Source: Solanum dulcamara (lineage: Eukaryota > Streptophyta > Magnoliopsida > Solanales > Solanaceae). From it: 64,000 bases of DNA. The notes beneath the pieces were generated by a model. The model was given only the letters and a program-made list of their open reading frames with translations, was not told the DNA's origin and made no database searches. Shown here piece by piece: positions 11,593-23,857 of this stretch. Each line of letters begins with the position of its first letter. Position 1 is the stretch's first letter. The stretch lies in NCBI RefSeq assembly GCF_947179165.1, contig NC_077237.1, forward strand, positions 60,991,523-61,055,522. Reading direction: 5' to 3'. Position numbers and translations under genes: made by a program.

Positions 11593-12826
11593 ATTGTACA
11601 TAGTGATTTACTGGTCAAATGTTGGTTATAACTGTGTTGATTAGTACTAAATAGCATAAGATCAGTGCCATGTGTGTGTGATCTAAATTTGTATAGTTTG
11701 ACTGAGGCATTTGTAAGCTAGAACTTGCCTAGTTAGTCTCACTAAAATAATTAGATAGCTGGATTAGGACAGCATCATAGGCCCTTGTTGATAATAAGTC
11801 AGTTAGCCTAAATTTAACCAACCAAATAAAATTGTACCCTTTGAACCAAAAGTTTGAGCTTTAACAAACCTTTTCTTTGAATATAGAAAATTTACCTTCC
11901 CTTTCTGTCTGTTAATCCTGATTTTGGCCTTGGTCTCTTCAAAGACAATGTGTACCTCAACTTAGGCTTAAAGACTAAGTTGAGGATGGCCACTATAAGG
12001 AGAATCAGTTTGTGAACCTTTATATTGGCACTGGTCCCTCTTAGGATATTTGTACTTGCCAAAAGCCTAAGTTGAGGGTGGCCACTATAAGGAAAAGCAG
12101 ACAAGTTAAGGTATGAAAAGAATGGTGGGATGAGAAGAAAATAAAATCATAGGTTATGGCCGCAAGTGAAAAAGAAAATAAGTGTAAAAATAAGTCATAA
12201 AGAAAGAGTAAGATTGAATAAAAGCGAAAACCACACCTGAGAGAAAACAAAGAATGAGAAAATAAGGGAACAACAAGAATCTGGAGTTGAAAATAAGTAT
12301 CTAAACCAAAGTAGCATTTGGAGGGGCAGAGTAGTCACTTTTATCCTAAATGTATCCTATCTAAGACCGAGTCTATGTTACAAGCCTAAAAAGTCCTATT
12401 ATGATCCTAAAAATGTAGTTCAAGAGTTGAAGTGTTGAAAATAAGAGCAAGCCTATGGTCTTTACTTTTGCATTTTTTGAACTTCTTTTGAGAATGCAAG
12501 TAGTTTTGTTCCCGTCTGTGTTTATCCTTTATACACTATGTGAAAGACTTCTTTGTGCTAAGGGAACTGTGATTGTGTTGTTTGGTAGCTACATTGACTA
12601 GTATATCACTATTTGCATTGATTTGCTTAGCTAAGATTAGTAAAATATTATGAAGTAATCCTTGAGAGTTGGTCAAAGCATGAGTGCATTGCATAAGTAA
12701 AGTTGGACATGTGGTTCATGTGTAGGATTGCTATATGTTTCCTATGAGTTGCTTGTATTTGCGCATCATTTGGTTTTATGTTATGTTATTGCATGAGGAC
12801 AAGCAACAATTCTAAGATAAAGGTGT
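11593..12826 (+). other. Athila 3' non-coding region before the 3' LTR
   Basis: No open frame with family resemblance. It has two copies of a 33-base unit with the core 'ggccactataagga' (about 11971-12004 and 12068-12101). The end, 'aagcaacaattctaagata' then 'aaggtg', sits where Athila-type elements carry the purine-rich primer ahead of the 3' LTR. It follows on from 4201-4551 across the nested solo LTRs. Confidence 0.5.
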
Positions 12827-14519
12827 TGATGTGTCGCCAAAAAATGACATTCACAACGCCCAAAACATGGAATTAGTGAAAGCTCTCAAGCGCATTTTGT
12901 TAGTTTGATATACGTTTTTATTTAGTTTTCAGGGAAATTAAAGTGCACTTGAGTTGATAAAATTTGGATTGGTTTAAGTGGAAATTTGATTGATTTTAGC
13001 TTAAGGTGGTATGTTGGTATTGACAATAGAGCACAAGGAAAGAAAAATATTCAAGAAGTGCTAACTTGACTTGATCTTGATGAGGTTTTGAGACAACTTG
13101 CAAGGATAAATCAAAGAACGGACTTCATCATGCATTGAAGGTCCTTAGCCTAGATGCTTGGATACTAAAGCACTATTTTTGGACCAAGGGTGCATACCAC
13201 GAGACCCTTCAATGTCCATGGTGCATACCACTGCCCGTGGAGAGGGCCAGCTAGTGGTGAAGAGAGCCTTCCATCCATGGCAAGCAATAAATTAGCCAAG
13301 GAGATCACCAAGGAAGTACTACCAGGAGCAGTGGTGGGTACCGTGGTGTTATGGCCTGCTATCAAAATCCAAGTAAAAGACAAGAAGAACAACTATGAGC
13401 CATGGTGCTCACCACTTGCCTTGGTGGTGCCTGTCCAGTGCAATTCGCAACCAATCAAGACTTGTTTTCCAGTTGGTTTAGGACTAGTTTTAGACTTCTA
13501 TAAATACCCACCTCTGTTATATTTTTAAAGTAAATTTTTTCTACATTATTCCTACTCTTTAGAGTCTACATAACACATTTAAACTTTATTTTTGAGAATT
13601 GATTCTTTGAAGAAACAGGACAGATTTGGGATCAAGAACACAAACTTGGTTTCTTTTGAGTTCTAGTTTTTGTGATTTGAATCTAAGTCTTCTTCCTCAA
13701 TTATGAGTTGATTCATTTATTTGTAAGCCTTATTATACATGATTTTTAATCTTTTATTGAGTTATTCATCATAATTATTCAAGTCTAATCCCACAACTAG
13801 GGTTGTGGGCACCATGACAACTTAACTAGGTAGGCAAACATAGAATTGATATTCCTGATTTATTTTTGCATGTATTGTGATTTCTCCAGTCAAAAGTCAT
13901 TTTTTGTTAGTGCATACATTCAGAACTTGCCCATATTCATTGTTTTCCCAGGAGGGAGGTAGTTATTATGAAAAGAACATCACAACAGAAATTCAGAGAG
14001 TCTGGCTTCAAAAGAAGGGATAAACTTCCTCTAAATTACTTGAGACCAGGAGGAGATAGTACTCTGGGATCTAATGTGAGGGTTATTAAAGTACATATTA
14101 TGAGATCGGGAGGAGATGAATGAGATATGTCTAAGAAAGATCAGGAGGTGAATTAGATGTTATCTAACTCACAAGATTTTGCATGCAATACATTGAATAG
14201 ATATCACGAATGTAGGTTGTCTATTAAGTTATATGTCGTGGGGATCACAAAACTAGTCTAGTCTTCATATTGTTAACAACCTTAATCTTGTTTACTTGTT
14301 ATTACATTGTCGTTTGTTCTTAAATCATAACTAAAACCCCCATTTTTACTTTATGCATCTTTATTTTTCGAGACATAGCAACTACAATTGACTAGGGATA
14401 GCTAATAGATTTGCTTTAATTTATTCCCTGTGGGTTCAACCCCGACTCTTAATTGGATAAAATAAATTTCTAACGATCATCTATATTTCTTTTGAGAGGT
14501 ATAATTGAGCGTTATCGCA
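12827..14519 (+). mobile_element. 3' LTR of the Athila-type element (about 1.69 kb)
   Basis: It starts TGATGTGTCGCC directly after the purine-rich tract and ends near 'gcgttatcgca', giving TG...CA ends. The interior has a 'ggtgcataccac' word repeated at about 13188 and 13219, as in other Solanaceae LTRs of this kind, a TATA box at 13499, and a poly-T-rich region after it. The frame at 13190-13528 lies in the LTR and has no family match. No second copy of this LTR is present, because the 5' half of the element was lost at about 3128. Confidence 0.6.
13499..13506 (+). promoter_or_regulatory. TATA box of the Athila LTR
   Basis: TATAAATA in the context 'agacttctataaataccca', inside the LTR and in the element's orientation. 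It is the best TATA match of the LTR. Use as a promoter is inferred from position. Confidence 0.5.
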
Positions 14520-15842
14520 TCCCATAAAAGCCAACAGGCATATCGCTGGCTAAATATCGTCTAGGATGGAAAGGGGATTCCTTAGTATTGTCATTAGAAT
14601 CAGCATGGACAATGACTGACCGGTGGTTTGCCAGTCCCAACACAGTAGCTCCTGCTTGGAACTGATGGTTGACATGAGAAAGATATTAGAATTTCATAAT
14701 TCTTGATCTGTAGTTCGTCAATTAAGCGCACGTCTCAAAGTAGAAGCTGATGGGAAAAATGCAGTTATGTAAATTAGTGCTCTCTTTGGGAAGTTTGAAG
14801 GACAAAAACAAGTGTTTGTGTAATTATGTACCATTATCATCTTTCTAATTAGAGATAGAACAGAGAGAACCTTTTTATGGAGACATATCTTTTAGTAAAA
14901 ATATCTTCATAGAGAATAGTAAAGAATTTCTTAGCTTTTAGAGGTAGAAACTCCATATTTGTAACACTCATAGCTTGGAATTCAGATTTTGTGAATCAAA
15001 TTAGCTGAAGATGAAGATTTCATTTATGTGTATTGTCTCTATTTTCCCTTTTATGAGTAGCTAAATCATTGTCTAGGGATATGTACTCTAGATTAGGGTG
15101 TAAAATCCCAAATGAGTTTTAATTAATCGATTTTAAAATGGATTGTATGATATGGAACTATTATAGTCTTGAAGTTTTAATCTAAAAGATCTGTGGTTAC
15201 AAACATTGATTGAGCTCTCTAACCCAATTTGGCTTGGGAAAGCAAAATGAAGTTGGGTAAGACTCAATAGTGAGGACTTGTTGAAATTTACTCTATTGGT
15301 TTGAGCCAGCGGATGGGATAATCTAAATAATTTCCCATTTAATGATGTGATCTAGGGATAGTCCATCTACTCAAGCAATATTTGGTATTTTATTTGAAAG
15401 GGTCTTTGTGTTCAGAAGAAATCAAGGGACATGCGTTTGGTAGTTCGGAAAAATATCAAAATGTAGCCTAGACCAAATGTTATTCATGATTCAATCTCTT
15501 TTGTTTCGATTAATTTTAGCTTATTTGAGTTGAAACTCCAATTTTTATGCCTACACCCCTAGTATTTTCCAAACTTGTATTACAATCTTTTGTTAAATCC
15601 CTTTTTTATTACTTAATGCTGACAAATCGTAGTTGTTAGCTAACCCCCTCCCCCAACTATTATATACATACATGCTTGTTGAGAACTAAAATTGCTAATT
15701 CATTTAAATTGTAAATTCAATTGAAAAAGAGTCCCATCTTCCAATTCTTGTGGTTCAACTCCGACATCATAAGTTGGGTCTTGTTTTTCAAATGATTGCC
15801 TACCTTCCTAAAATAGAAGTGTAGTTGATCGTTCAACAAAAA
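14520..15842 (+). mobile_element. Athila-type LTR, copy A
   Basis: This stretch aligns along its length with 17690-18832 plus 23503-23720 (shared words include 'tgatgtgatctagggatag' near 15350/18560 and 'tcgtagttgttagctaacc'/'tagtagttgttagctaaaa'). It ends just before a PBS-like site and is followed by gag, so it is a 5' LTR. The start at about 14520 abuts the LTR of the preceding element and may be truncated. It contains no gene; the minus frame at 15717-15989 spans the LTR end and PBS and is not real. Confidence 0.65.
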
Positions 15843-15866
15843 TGGCATAGTTGTTGGGGATTGGTT
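15843..15866 (+). other. Degenerate primer-binding site, copy A
   Basis: TGGCATAGTTGTTGGGGATT differs by a few bases from the TGGCGCCGTTGCCGGGGA site I recall after 5' LTRs of Athila-type elements. Its position, at the LTR end and upstream of gag, agrees. The equivalent in copy B, at 23721-23745, has decayed further. Confidence 0.55.
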
Positions 15867-15961
15867 AAAGATCGTCTTTGATTGGATTATAGATTTAAAC
15901 TTGTGTGAGATTTGTGTTCTTGTTATGTGGTGTTTCTTTTTATTGCTTGCAAAAAATAAGG

Positions 15962-17640
15962 CAAGATGGACTAAGCGGGTGATGAACAAAATGTGGTGTC
16001 GCGGGCTTTGCCAATGATTTTTCTACTGATAAATAATCTACAAAAATGGGTGTAGCTGGAGCCATTCTCTTATCCTCCCAAGGTAGGAAATGTCATGTTC
16101 CAAATTACCGGGCCAATTCTTCATCTTCTACAAATGAAAGGACTATTTGGAGGACAAGAGGTTGAGGGTGCACACTGACATGAATTTTTGGATGTTTGTC
16201 TCCAATTCAAGATGGTTAATATCAGCCAAGTGTCAATTTGGCTGAGGTTGTTCCCTATTTCTCTCACCTAAGTAGCTATAATATGCCTTTTGGATTTGCC
16301 CCAAGGGTTAATTATGACTTGAAATGAGTTAAAGAAATATTTCCTTGAAAAAACATTTCCACCCTCACAAATGTTGATATCGAGGGATGAAATAAAAAAC
16401 TTTGATCAAATATTGGGAGAAGTTATACATGAAGTGTGGCTTAGGTTCTGGAAGAAGGTGGTGAAATTTCTAAACCACAGGTTATCCGACCAAGTTCTAC
16501 TCCAATTTTTCTACCGCTCGTTAGATAAGGTGAATCAAGTTGTGGTGATTAATTTAATGGGAGGTTCATTTATGATTCTCACTTACCTTCATTCATCCAC
16601 TTTTATTAACCAAATGACCAAGATTAATATGGCATGGCATACTCAGAATAGAGCCAAGTCTAGTAGTGGATCAGTATCTATATCAATGATAACTAATGAA
16701 ATAAGAAGGAAAGAGGAGGAGCATGATGAACAAAAAGCAAATATGATGACGAGCATCGGCCTCCTATCTTAGCATATGTTGGATACCCAAACAAAGAGTG
16801 TGAATGCCATTGGAGGAAATAATTTACCTTTGTTTGAAGTAGAAATAATCTATGAAGCATTTGATAAAGATGTTAGGCATTTGACAAACCATGGGATGAG
16901 TTCTCGCCCGGGGTACCAATAGACTGAACAAGGTCCTTGGCATCCTTGAGAGGAGAATCGAGGTTGGAGAGATCGACAAGTTCAATAGAGAGACAAAGAG
17001 AGACAATACCATGAGAAAGATAGAGTATGAGGAGATGATAGGTATAACCATCAGAGTTCAAATCCGTATGTACCTCCCTAAAAAAGCTGATGCTCCCTAA
17101 GGCAAAGTAAGTGTGAGTTGCCAACTAGTTCTTAAATTGAAGATATGCATGATTGTGTCCTTAAAAAGGATGAGTCTACAGACAATGAAGTTAAGGAGCT
17201 CAAAAGCGATGTATCCAATTTGATTGAAACAGTTAGCTCCAACTCCACTTCAATCAAGCACGTACAAACTCAAATGAATAATTTGTTAGCTCAAATGAAC
17301 CCAAGATCCAAGGGAAAACTCTAAAGTTACACTCTCCCAAACCCAAAGAATGAAGGCCATTATATGATAATAGTCACAAAGAGCGGTAAGGTGCTTAAAA
17401 ATGCCAAAGTTATGCCAAGAAGATAGTTGATGAGAGAATGTTGATGGGATATAACCTAGTACACCCATCTGCATTGTGACTGATAAGGAAGTGTCCAATA
17501 AGGACAAAGTTAATATTGATGAACAATAGGGTGTTCACCCTCCTAAAATATTCATTGATAATGAACAATAGGGTTTTACCAACTCATTAGACTCAAATTC
17601 ATGAATTATTGCCATGTTTTAATACTAATTAAAAGGGTTT
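15962..17640 (+). pseudogene. Athila-type gag, copy A, broken
   Basis: Plus-strand frames give gag motifs in order: an RLFPISLT segment near 16245, then DLPQGLIMT, KKYFLEKTFPP near 16335 and the longest open stretch at 16371-16772 (133 residues) with SRDEIKNFDQILGE, LRFWKKVVKF, QFFYRSLDKVNQ and GGSFMILTYL. Farther on are NHQSSNPYVPP (about 17047) and TQMNNLLAQM (about 17268). It is collinear with copy B (23858-25561). Several stops and shifts break it. Just after the position matching copy B's 'cctaagttt' (25490), the sequence runs into the next LTR, so protease, RT, RNase H and integrase are all missing. Confidence 0.75.
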
Positions 17641-17689
17641 TAGGCCTTGTTCTCTTATGTGTAGACATTCCTTCGAAAAAGCAAGTTTA

Positions 17690-18832
17690 AGGGAATTGGA
17701 ACTAAAAACCATTAAAGTGCACCGGTTAAGGAACTGGTGCCTCACAAAATTTGATTGGAGTCTCACAAGCTACATATCGGCTGGACTGGAGCAAACTGAC
17801 ATGACGTCTGCGCTATGATTGGCACAGCACACTAGACGATTGGTATTTTGCGGGTCCCAGTGTAAAATCTCTTGGAAGCACTAAAGGTTGAAGTTAGGCA
17901 GTAATTGGCATCTCATAATGATGGATCAGTGGTTCACTGGTCTAGCACAAGTTTTAATGCAGAAGCTAATGGACCAAAAACATATTTATAGAAATTAGTG
18001 CTTCCTTTAAAAAAATCCAAGGACCAAATAGAGATTTGTACAATTATGTACTATTACTCTCATTATTTTCATATAAAATTTTAGAAAGAAGGGAGTAGAG
18101 AGAAGTTTCTAGAGTGAGAAATAGAACACTCATGTTCATACTCAAGAACACTTAGATTAGGAAGAAAGAAACCTACAATTTTGTATACTTCAAGACGTGG
18201 ATTCAGATTTTATTCATCATTTTAGCTTGGAATGAATATTTCCTTTATGGATATTGTCTTACTCCCTATTTTATGTGTAGATAAATACATAGTTATGGTA
18301 TGTGTTCTTGAAGGGGTGCAAAACACCGAATAGGTTTTGATTAATCTTTCTAAAATTAATTGTATGACATGGATCTACTGTTGTCTTGATGTTTTAAATT
18401 AAAGATCAGTGGTTGCAAATATTGATTGAGCTCTTCAACTCATTTTGGCCTGCCAAAAGTAAAATAGAGTTGGGTAAAACTCAATAATGAGGACTTTTTA
18501 AAATACTCTATGGATTTAAGTCAGGGATGGGATAATCGGAGTAATGTCTTATTTAATGATGTGATCTAGGGATAGTGCATCTACTCAATCAATGTTTGGT
18601 ATTTTTCTTGAAAGGGTCTTGGTGTTCGAATGAAACCGAGGAACACGCGCTTGATATTTCAGGAAAATATCAAAGTGTAGCCTAGAGAAAATTCTATGCA
18701 TGTAACAATCTCTTTTTTTTAGGTTAATCTTAGCCTATTCGAGCTCAAACACCGATAGCTATGCACACACCCCTAGTCTTTGCCAATCCTAGTTTTCAAC
18801 ATTGTCATTAAATCCCAGTTTTCAATAATTAA
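17690..18832 (+). mobile_element. Athila-type LTR, copy B, left part
   Basis: Homologous to copy A from about 14528 on. The LINE interrupts it at 18832/18833 and it resumes at 23503. Because it lies between the gag of copy A and the gag of copy B, it is at once the 3' LTR of one unit and the 5' LTR of the next. The left boundary is set by the end of gag similarity and is uncertain by tens of bases. Confidence 0.6.
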
Positions 18833-21296
18833 AAAACCAAAGCTTGGAGATAATGTTGTGATCAAATTAGACATGGCCAAAGCCTATGACAGGGTGTCCT
18901 GGGCATTTATATGTCTAGTCATGAGAAGGTTTGGATTTGGAGAAGGATTTATTGACATGGTTTGGAGACTTATGGCTAATAACTGGTATTCAGTTATTGT
19001 GAATGGAGGTAGGCATGGTTTCTTCCACTCTACAAGAGGCCTCAAACAGGGAGATCCACTATCCCCAGCTCTATTTATTTTAGGTGCTGAGGTACTATCA
19101 AGAATGCTCAATAATCTTCATCAACACTATTTGTACAAAGGTTTCCACATGGAGAAGAAAGGTCCATTGATTAATCATTTAAGCTTTGCTGATGATATAA
19201 TCATTTTCACTTCAACATGTAGTTACTCTCTCAAGCTGATCATGAAGACACTGGAAGTGTATGAGCAGACTTCAGGCCAGCTTATTAACACACAAAAGAG
19301 TCAGTGCATGATCCCTCTGAATGCTGATCCTGAGATCACTGAAAGGGTCACTTCTACCACTGGTTTCAAAACAACTCATGGCCCTATTACTTACTTGGGT
19401 TGCCCCTTATATATTGGAGGTCAAAGGATCATATACTTTACTAGTATGGTGTCCAAAGTAACATCCAGAATTAGAGGATGGCATACCAAAATTCTCAGTT
19501 ATGGGGGGAGAGCTGCTCTTGTGAAGTATGTGTTGCAGTCCCTCCCAATTCATCTCTTATCTGCTGTGATTCCAACTTCCACTACACTCAAACAAATAAA
19601 GTCCCTAATAGCAGACTTCTTTTGGGGATGGGACAAAGAAAAAATAAAATACCATTGGGCATCATGGGAGACCCTCAGCTACCCAACAGATGAAGGAGGT
19701 GTTGGCATGAAAAATCTGAAAGATGTCTGCCTAGCAATGCAATATAAACAATGGTGGATTTTCAGGTCTAAGAAGACTCTATGGGGGAGCTTTCTGAGGG
19801 CCAAGTATTGCCAAAGGGCAAATCCAGTAATCAAGAAATGGGACACTGGTCAATCAATTATGTGGAAACACATGATGACAAACAAAGCTGAGATTGAGCC
19901 TCATATACAGTGGCACCTTAACTCAGGCTCTTGCAGTTTTTGGTGGGATGATTGGCTAGGAATTGGCCCCCTAGCTTATCACAAAGACTGTCTACCTAGA
20001 CTTAACAATACCACTGTCTCCAAGTTCCTGAAGAATGGAGAATGGGATGAAGAGAATGTGAGGCAACATGCACCACAGCATCTGATACAGAAGATTCTTA
20101 GTTTTTCCTTCAAGTATCAACCTAACATCCCAGATACAGCCTACTGGAAGCTGACCTGAGATGGAAACTTCACTTGTGCTTCAGCTTGGAACAAGATCAG
20201 GCCAAAAAGGAACAAAACCATGACTGACACTTATGTATGGCATAAGAATATACCTTTTAAGATATCCTTTCTAGTTTGGAGAACTCTCAGAAGCAAGTTG
20301 CCCACTAATGAAAGTATTGAGAAATTTGGTCATACACCTGTTCAGTGCTCTTGTTGCTATAGGTCAGGATGGGATAATATAGATCATATATTCATCTCAG
20401 GACACATGGCTAGACATATATGGAATTATTTCTCTGATTGTTGGGTTATACATCACAGCAGCAGCCCCATGAGGAACACTCTGATGAAATGGTGGTTGGT
20501 TAAACCAAATAATGAAGTCCATAAACTATTAATGCAAGCTACCCCCATATTTATCTGTTGGAATCTATGGAAGAACAGATGTGCTAGCAAATATGGAGGA
20601 AAAAAGTCAAGCAGTACTAGAGTGAAGTTCTCAGTTATCAAAGAACTTTACATGCTGATCTTCACAGCTTTCCCTTACCTTAGCTGGCCAAGTGACTGGA
20701 AGGAGCTAATAATTATGGTGGAAAGCTGCAGTCAGGAGCTGAAAATCACCCAAGTTAGTTGGCACAAACCAACTTACAATGTGGTTAAATTTAACACTGA
20801 TGGAAGTGCTTTGAATAATCCTGGGAAAATTGGAGTTGGGGGCATCCTAAGAGACCACAAAGGAAACCTCCTTTATGCATTTGCTGCACCACTTGGAGTT
20901 GGTTCTAACAACCAAGCTGAGGTACAGGCTGCACTTCTGGGCATCACTTGGTGCATTCAACATGGCTACAGCAGGGTCCTACTGGAGGTTGACTCTGAAT
21001 TACTTGTGAAATGGCTAAAACAAGAGATTACACCACCCTGGACTATCAGGAATTACATCACAGACCTGCAGGAGCTGATCATAATGCTGGATTTCTTTCA
21101 ATGCAAGCACATCTATAGGGAAGCTAATTTTGTTGCAGATACACTTTCCAAGCATAGCCACAGTGTAGACAGCATGGTTCAATTCTACAGTGCTCAACAG
21201 CTTCCTAAGGAAACAAGAGGATACTACATCCTAGACAAAATGGGGATGCCAAATTTTAGGAGGACAAAACTGAAGAGGATCAAACAACCTCCTTGA
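18833..21296 (+). pseudogene. LINE ORF2 fragment: reverse transcriptase, zf-RVT, RNase H
   Basis: One frame runs from 18833 to the stop at 21294-21296 with a single internal TGA at 20157-20159, between YWKLT and DGNFTCASAW. RT core: VVIKLDMAKAYDRVSW (18860s), RGLKQGDPLSP, and the catalytic FADDIIIF (about 19186-19209), then the LTYLG-like ITYLGCPLY. The zf-RVT segment follows: FKISFLVWRTLRSKLPTNE, with CSCC...H residues near 20350. C-terminal RNase H begins FNTDGSALNNPG (about 20790) and keeps the acidic positions (FNTDGS, NNQAEVQAAL, VDSE, REANFVAD), as in plant LINEs with an added RNase H. ORF2p would copy the element's RNA at a nicked target. It is dead because the N-terminus is gone; apart from that and the one stop it is well kept, and so younger than its surroundings. 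Confidence 0.88.
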
Positions 21297-23502
21297 ATTG
21301 TATACCATTAATAGTAGTAAAGAACTCCCTATGTATAAATTCATAGTTAGGAGTTTTGTAAAGGGGAGAGTCTACCTTGTTTATTGCCTTCCTAAAGCAA
21401 TCAACCTACCCCTAGAGGTAAGGATTAGAGTAGATAGTTTCTTTTTTCTTTTCATGCTTGATTGTGTAGGTACCAGCAGATTTGGAAAAAGGGAACAAAC
21501 AACTGCAAGCCAGGTGAGGTTTGCTTCTGGGCACAGCAGCTGCAAAATGAACCAATGGATAACTTGGAGATGGCCTTGGAGCTGCAAGAATGCTGTAGAG
21601 ATGCAGCACAGGAATCAGCAAAGGGAAGTTTTCTATTGTTTGTTTATCTGGTGCAGGTATAATGAAGCTTTGAGCCTGGTATTGGAGTTTCAGCAGCTGA
21701 GATTGGAATTCCTGGACCAACAACCTACCATAGACCTGCAGCATCTCAGCAACATCACTTGCATATGCTACACTACAGCAGCAACAGGATCCGGCATAGG
21801 GAATCCTTTGTACTGCAAATTCAGCTTGCCTCTTACCTTCCTCAACAACAACACCCTCCAGCAACAGATCCACCAACTTGCAACACTAAGGGAACACCAA
21901 CAAGTCATTAGTAGTAGTTACTATAACTTGTAGAATTGTTTGTATGTGTGTTTTTCTATTTCTGTTGGTGGGTGCAGGTACCTTAAGGAGCTGATCCTGA
22001 TCACAACTAAGGGTCCCCCCTTGGAAGTAACTTGCAACAACATGCATCTTAACCTCCTTTACTATGGAAGTAATTTGGAGCTACAAAAGAACCTGCAGCA
22101 GCCTGTGCATCTATCCTCCTTGTTTGTCTTCTTGTCACTTGTCTCTACAGGTTCAAGTTATCTCAACAAAAGAGAAGCAACAACCTGGCATGCTAGGACT
22201 TCACCAAATAGTCAGCCTCTCATTCAGGCCAACACCCTCCCTACAACATCTGTACCTAAGCTTCAGCAGGGTAAGATGTGCAGGGTGAGTTGCAGCATGT
22301 GGACCTGCACCATGGCCTCAAAACTTTGCAGGATTGCAGCACATACTATTTTCACAAGGTCCAAGAAGTTTCAGCCCAAACGGATAATTCGAGACGTTAG
22401 GCGAGCGACCTTGGAAAAATCAGCTGCCTTAAGCATAAAGAGAAAGCATTTTGATGTTTGGAACTTCCAACTTGGGCAAAAAGCCTTCAAATTTTTCAGG
22501 TGTAAAGAAAAGGCTATAAGTGCAGACCTCATGAAGTTTCAACTCAAACGGATAATTGGAGACGTTAGTCGAGCGACTTGGACAAAGCTAACAGTCTCCA
22601 AAGCACAATCTCAGGTAAACAAAGTCACAGACAAAGGGACATAACAACCACATTTGCAAGGGCCTCACATATTCCCATCAACTCTCCATGCATACCTGTT
22701 GCATTCATTAAACAACTGCAGCAGCCCCCTTCCATACAAGTCCTTTGGAACTCCTTGACTGTTTTCATTGATGAGAAGACAAGAAGACGGAGCTCCAACA
22801 AACACAATGCTGATTATACAACATCCACCTGGAACTCTTTGCTTGTTTACTTGCTGATGTGCAGGCATATAAAACAGCAACAATGGACCCTTACAAAGTG
22901 CAAGGCACCTTCAGTCAAACATTTAAGCCAGGGCTGCAGCCTTGGAACTCTTCCCAAGCAAGCTGGCTGCTATGGCTACATCTACTTCCTATCATTTCAT
23001 CCCCCTTAGCTGCGATTGTTGTTGCTGCAAATTTCCTTGGACCTACTTGGTACGACATGTCTAAAAAGAGCAAAGATGAAAAGAATTTCCCCAACCCATG
23101 CGAGATAGAAGGTTCGTATACTTGTTCTTCCTCAATGTAGCTATGCCTGAGTCGTAGCATATTTGAATAGGACTAGTGTAGGCTACTTTCTTATTTTCTC
23201 ATGGAAGGGGAGAGTCTCCCTCATTTATGCTTTATTAGTCGATTTGTACCGGGAGGAGTCCTCTCATAGGTTTACTGCTTTCTAGTTATAGATAGCCCCC
23301 TTTTTTGTTTCGGGGATGAGTTAGCCGACCTTAGTAGGTTAGCCGACTTATGAACCAACATAGGATTGGAGGTAAGGTTTTATGTCCCCCTCCTTGTATT
23401 TTTACTTTTATTATTTATGTTAAGGCTTGGGGGTGTTGCTCAACCCCTGACTGTGCACGAGAGGTGGGAGCCTCGTGTAGGGTCTGTTCCCATAAAAAAA
23501 AA
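21297..23502 (+). other. Long LINE 3' region with repeated segments
   Basis: 2.2 kb from the RNase H stop to the A9 tail. Frames of 211 and 234 residues (21298-21933, 21940-22644) are open but show no domain I know; they are rich in CTGCAG/CAGCAG words, and I read this as untranslated. Two features stand out: an imperfect 50-bp direct repeat (about 22364-22414 and 22532-22582, core 'cggataattcgagacgtta'), and five T-rich tracts each ending in CAG or TAG followed by G. The last 250 bases ('gttagccgacctta' ... 'gggtctgttcccat') resemble LINE 3' ends. Confidence 0.6.
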
Positions 23503-23745
23503 TAGTGATAAATAGTAGTTGTTAGCTAAAATCCCCAATTTTATATATTGTTATTTGTTGAGAACTATAATTGCTATCTTGTTTGAATTTTCCAATCAAT
23601 TCAAGAAGAGTCCCATATGCTGGTCATTGAGGTTCGACGCCAACCTAATCAGTTGGGTATAGTTTTGCAAACCACCGCTTATGCTCTGTAATATGAGACA
23701 TAGTTGAGTGTTCATCAAAAATAGTTTTATTGCCAAGGATTGGTT
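23503..23745 (+). mobile_element. Athila LTR copy B, right part, and decayed PBS
   Basis: Continues the LTR interrupted by the LINE, matching copy A from 'tagttgttagct' to the LTR end at about 23720. The following 'attgccaaggattggtt' (to 23745) occupies the place of copy A's PBS but has lost most of the consensus. Confidence 0.6.
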
Positions 23746-23857
23746 AACGATCATGTTTGATTTATTTTTATATTCAAACTTGTGTGTGATTTGTGTTCAT
23801 GTTACGTGAGGTTTTGTGTTGTTGCTTTCTAAAAATAGGGTATCATAGAGCAAGTGG

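Larger units (their letters stand above)
18833..23502 (+). mobile_element. 5'-truncated L1-type LINE
   Basis: A non-LTR retrotransposon: it enters abruptly in the middle of the reverse transcriptase, continues through a zinc-finger region and RNase H, has a 2.2 kb 3' region, and ends in A9 (23494-23502). Both sides are the same Athila LTR; joining 18832 to 23503 restores the order seen in copy A ('ttaa' then 'tagttgttagct'), so the insertion site is well defined. I see no clear target-site duplication. Truncation of the 5' end is usual for LINEs, since reverse transcription starts at the 3' end. ORF1, the endonuclease and the RT N-terminus are absent. Confidence 0.88.

Noticed and set aside
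13190..13528. 112-residue frame
   Set aside because: Lies within the Athila LTR upstream of the TATA box; no homology seen.
18812..18832. Target-site duplication for the LINE
   Set aside because: 'aataatt' on the left and 'aatagtga' on the right are only weakly alike; comparison with LTR copy A needs no duplication.
21298..22644. Two open frames (211 and 234 residues) after the LINE RNase H
   Set aside because: Different frames, no recognisable domain, and inside a LINE tail that ends in A9. More likely untranslated.
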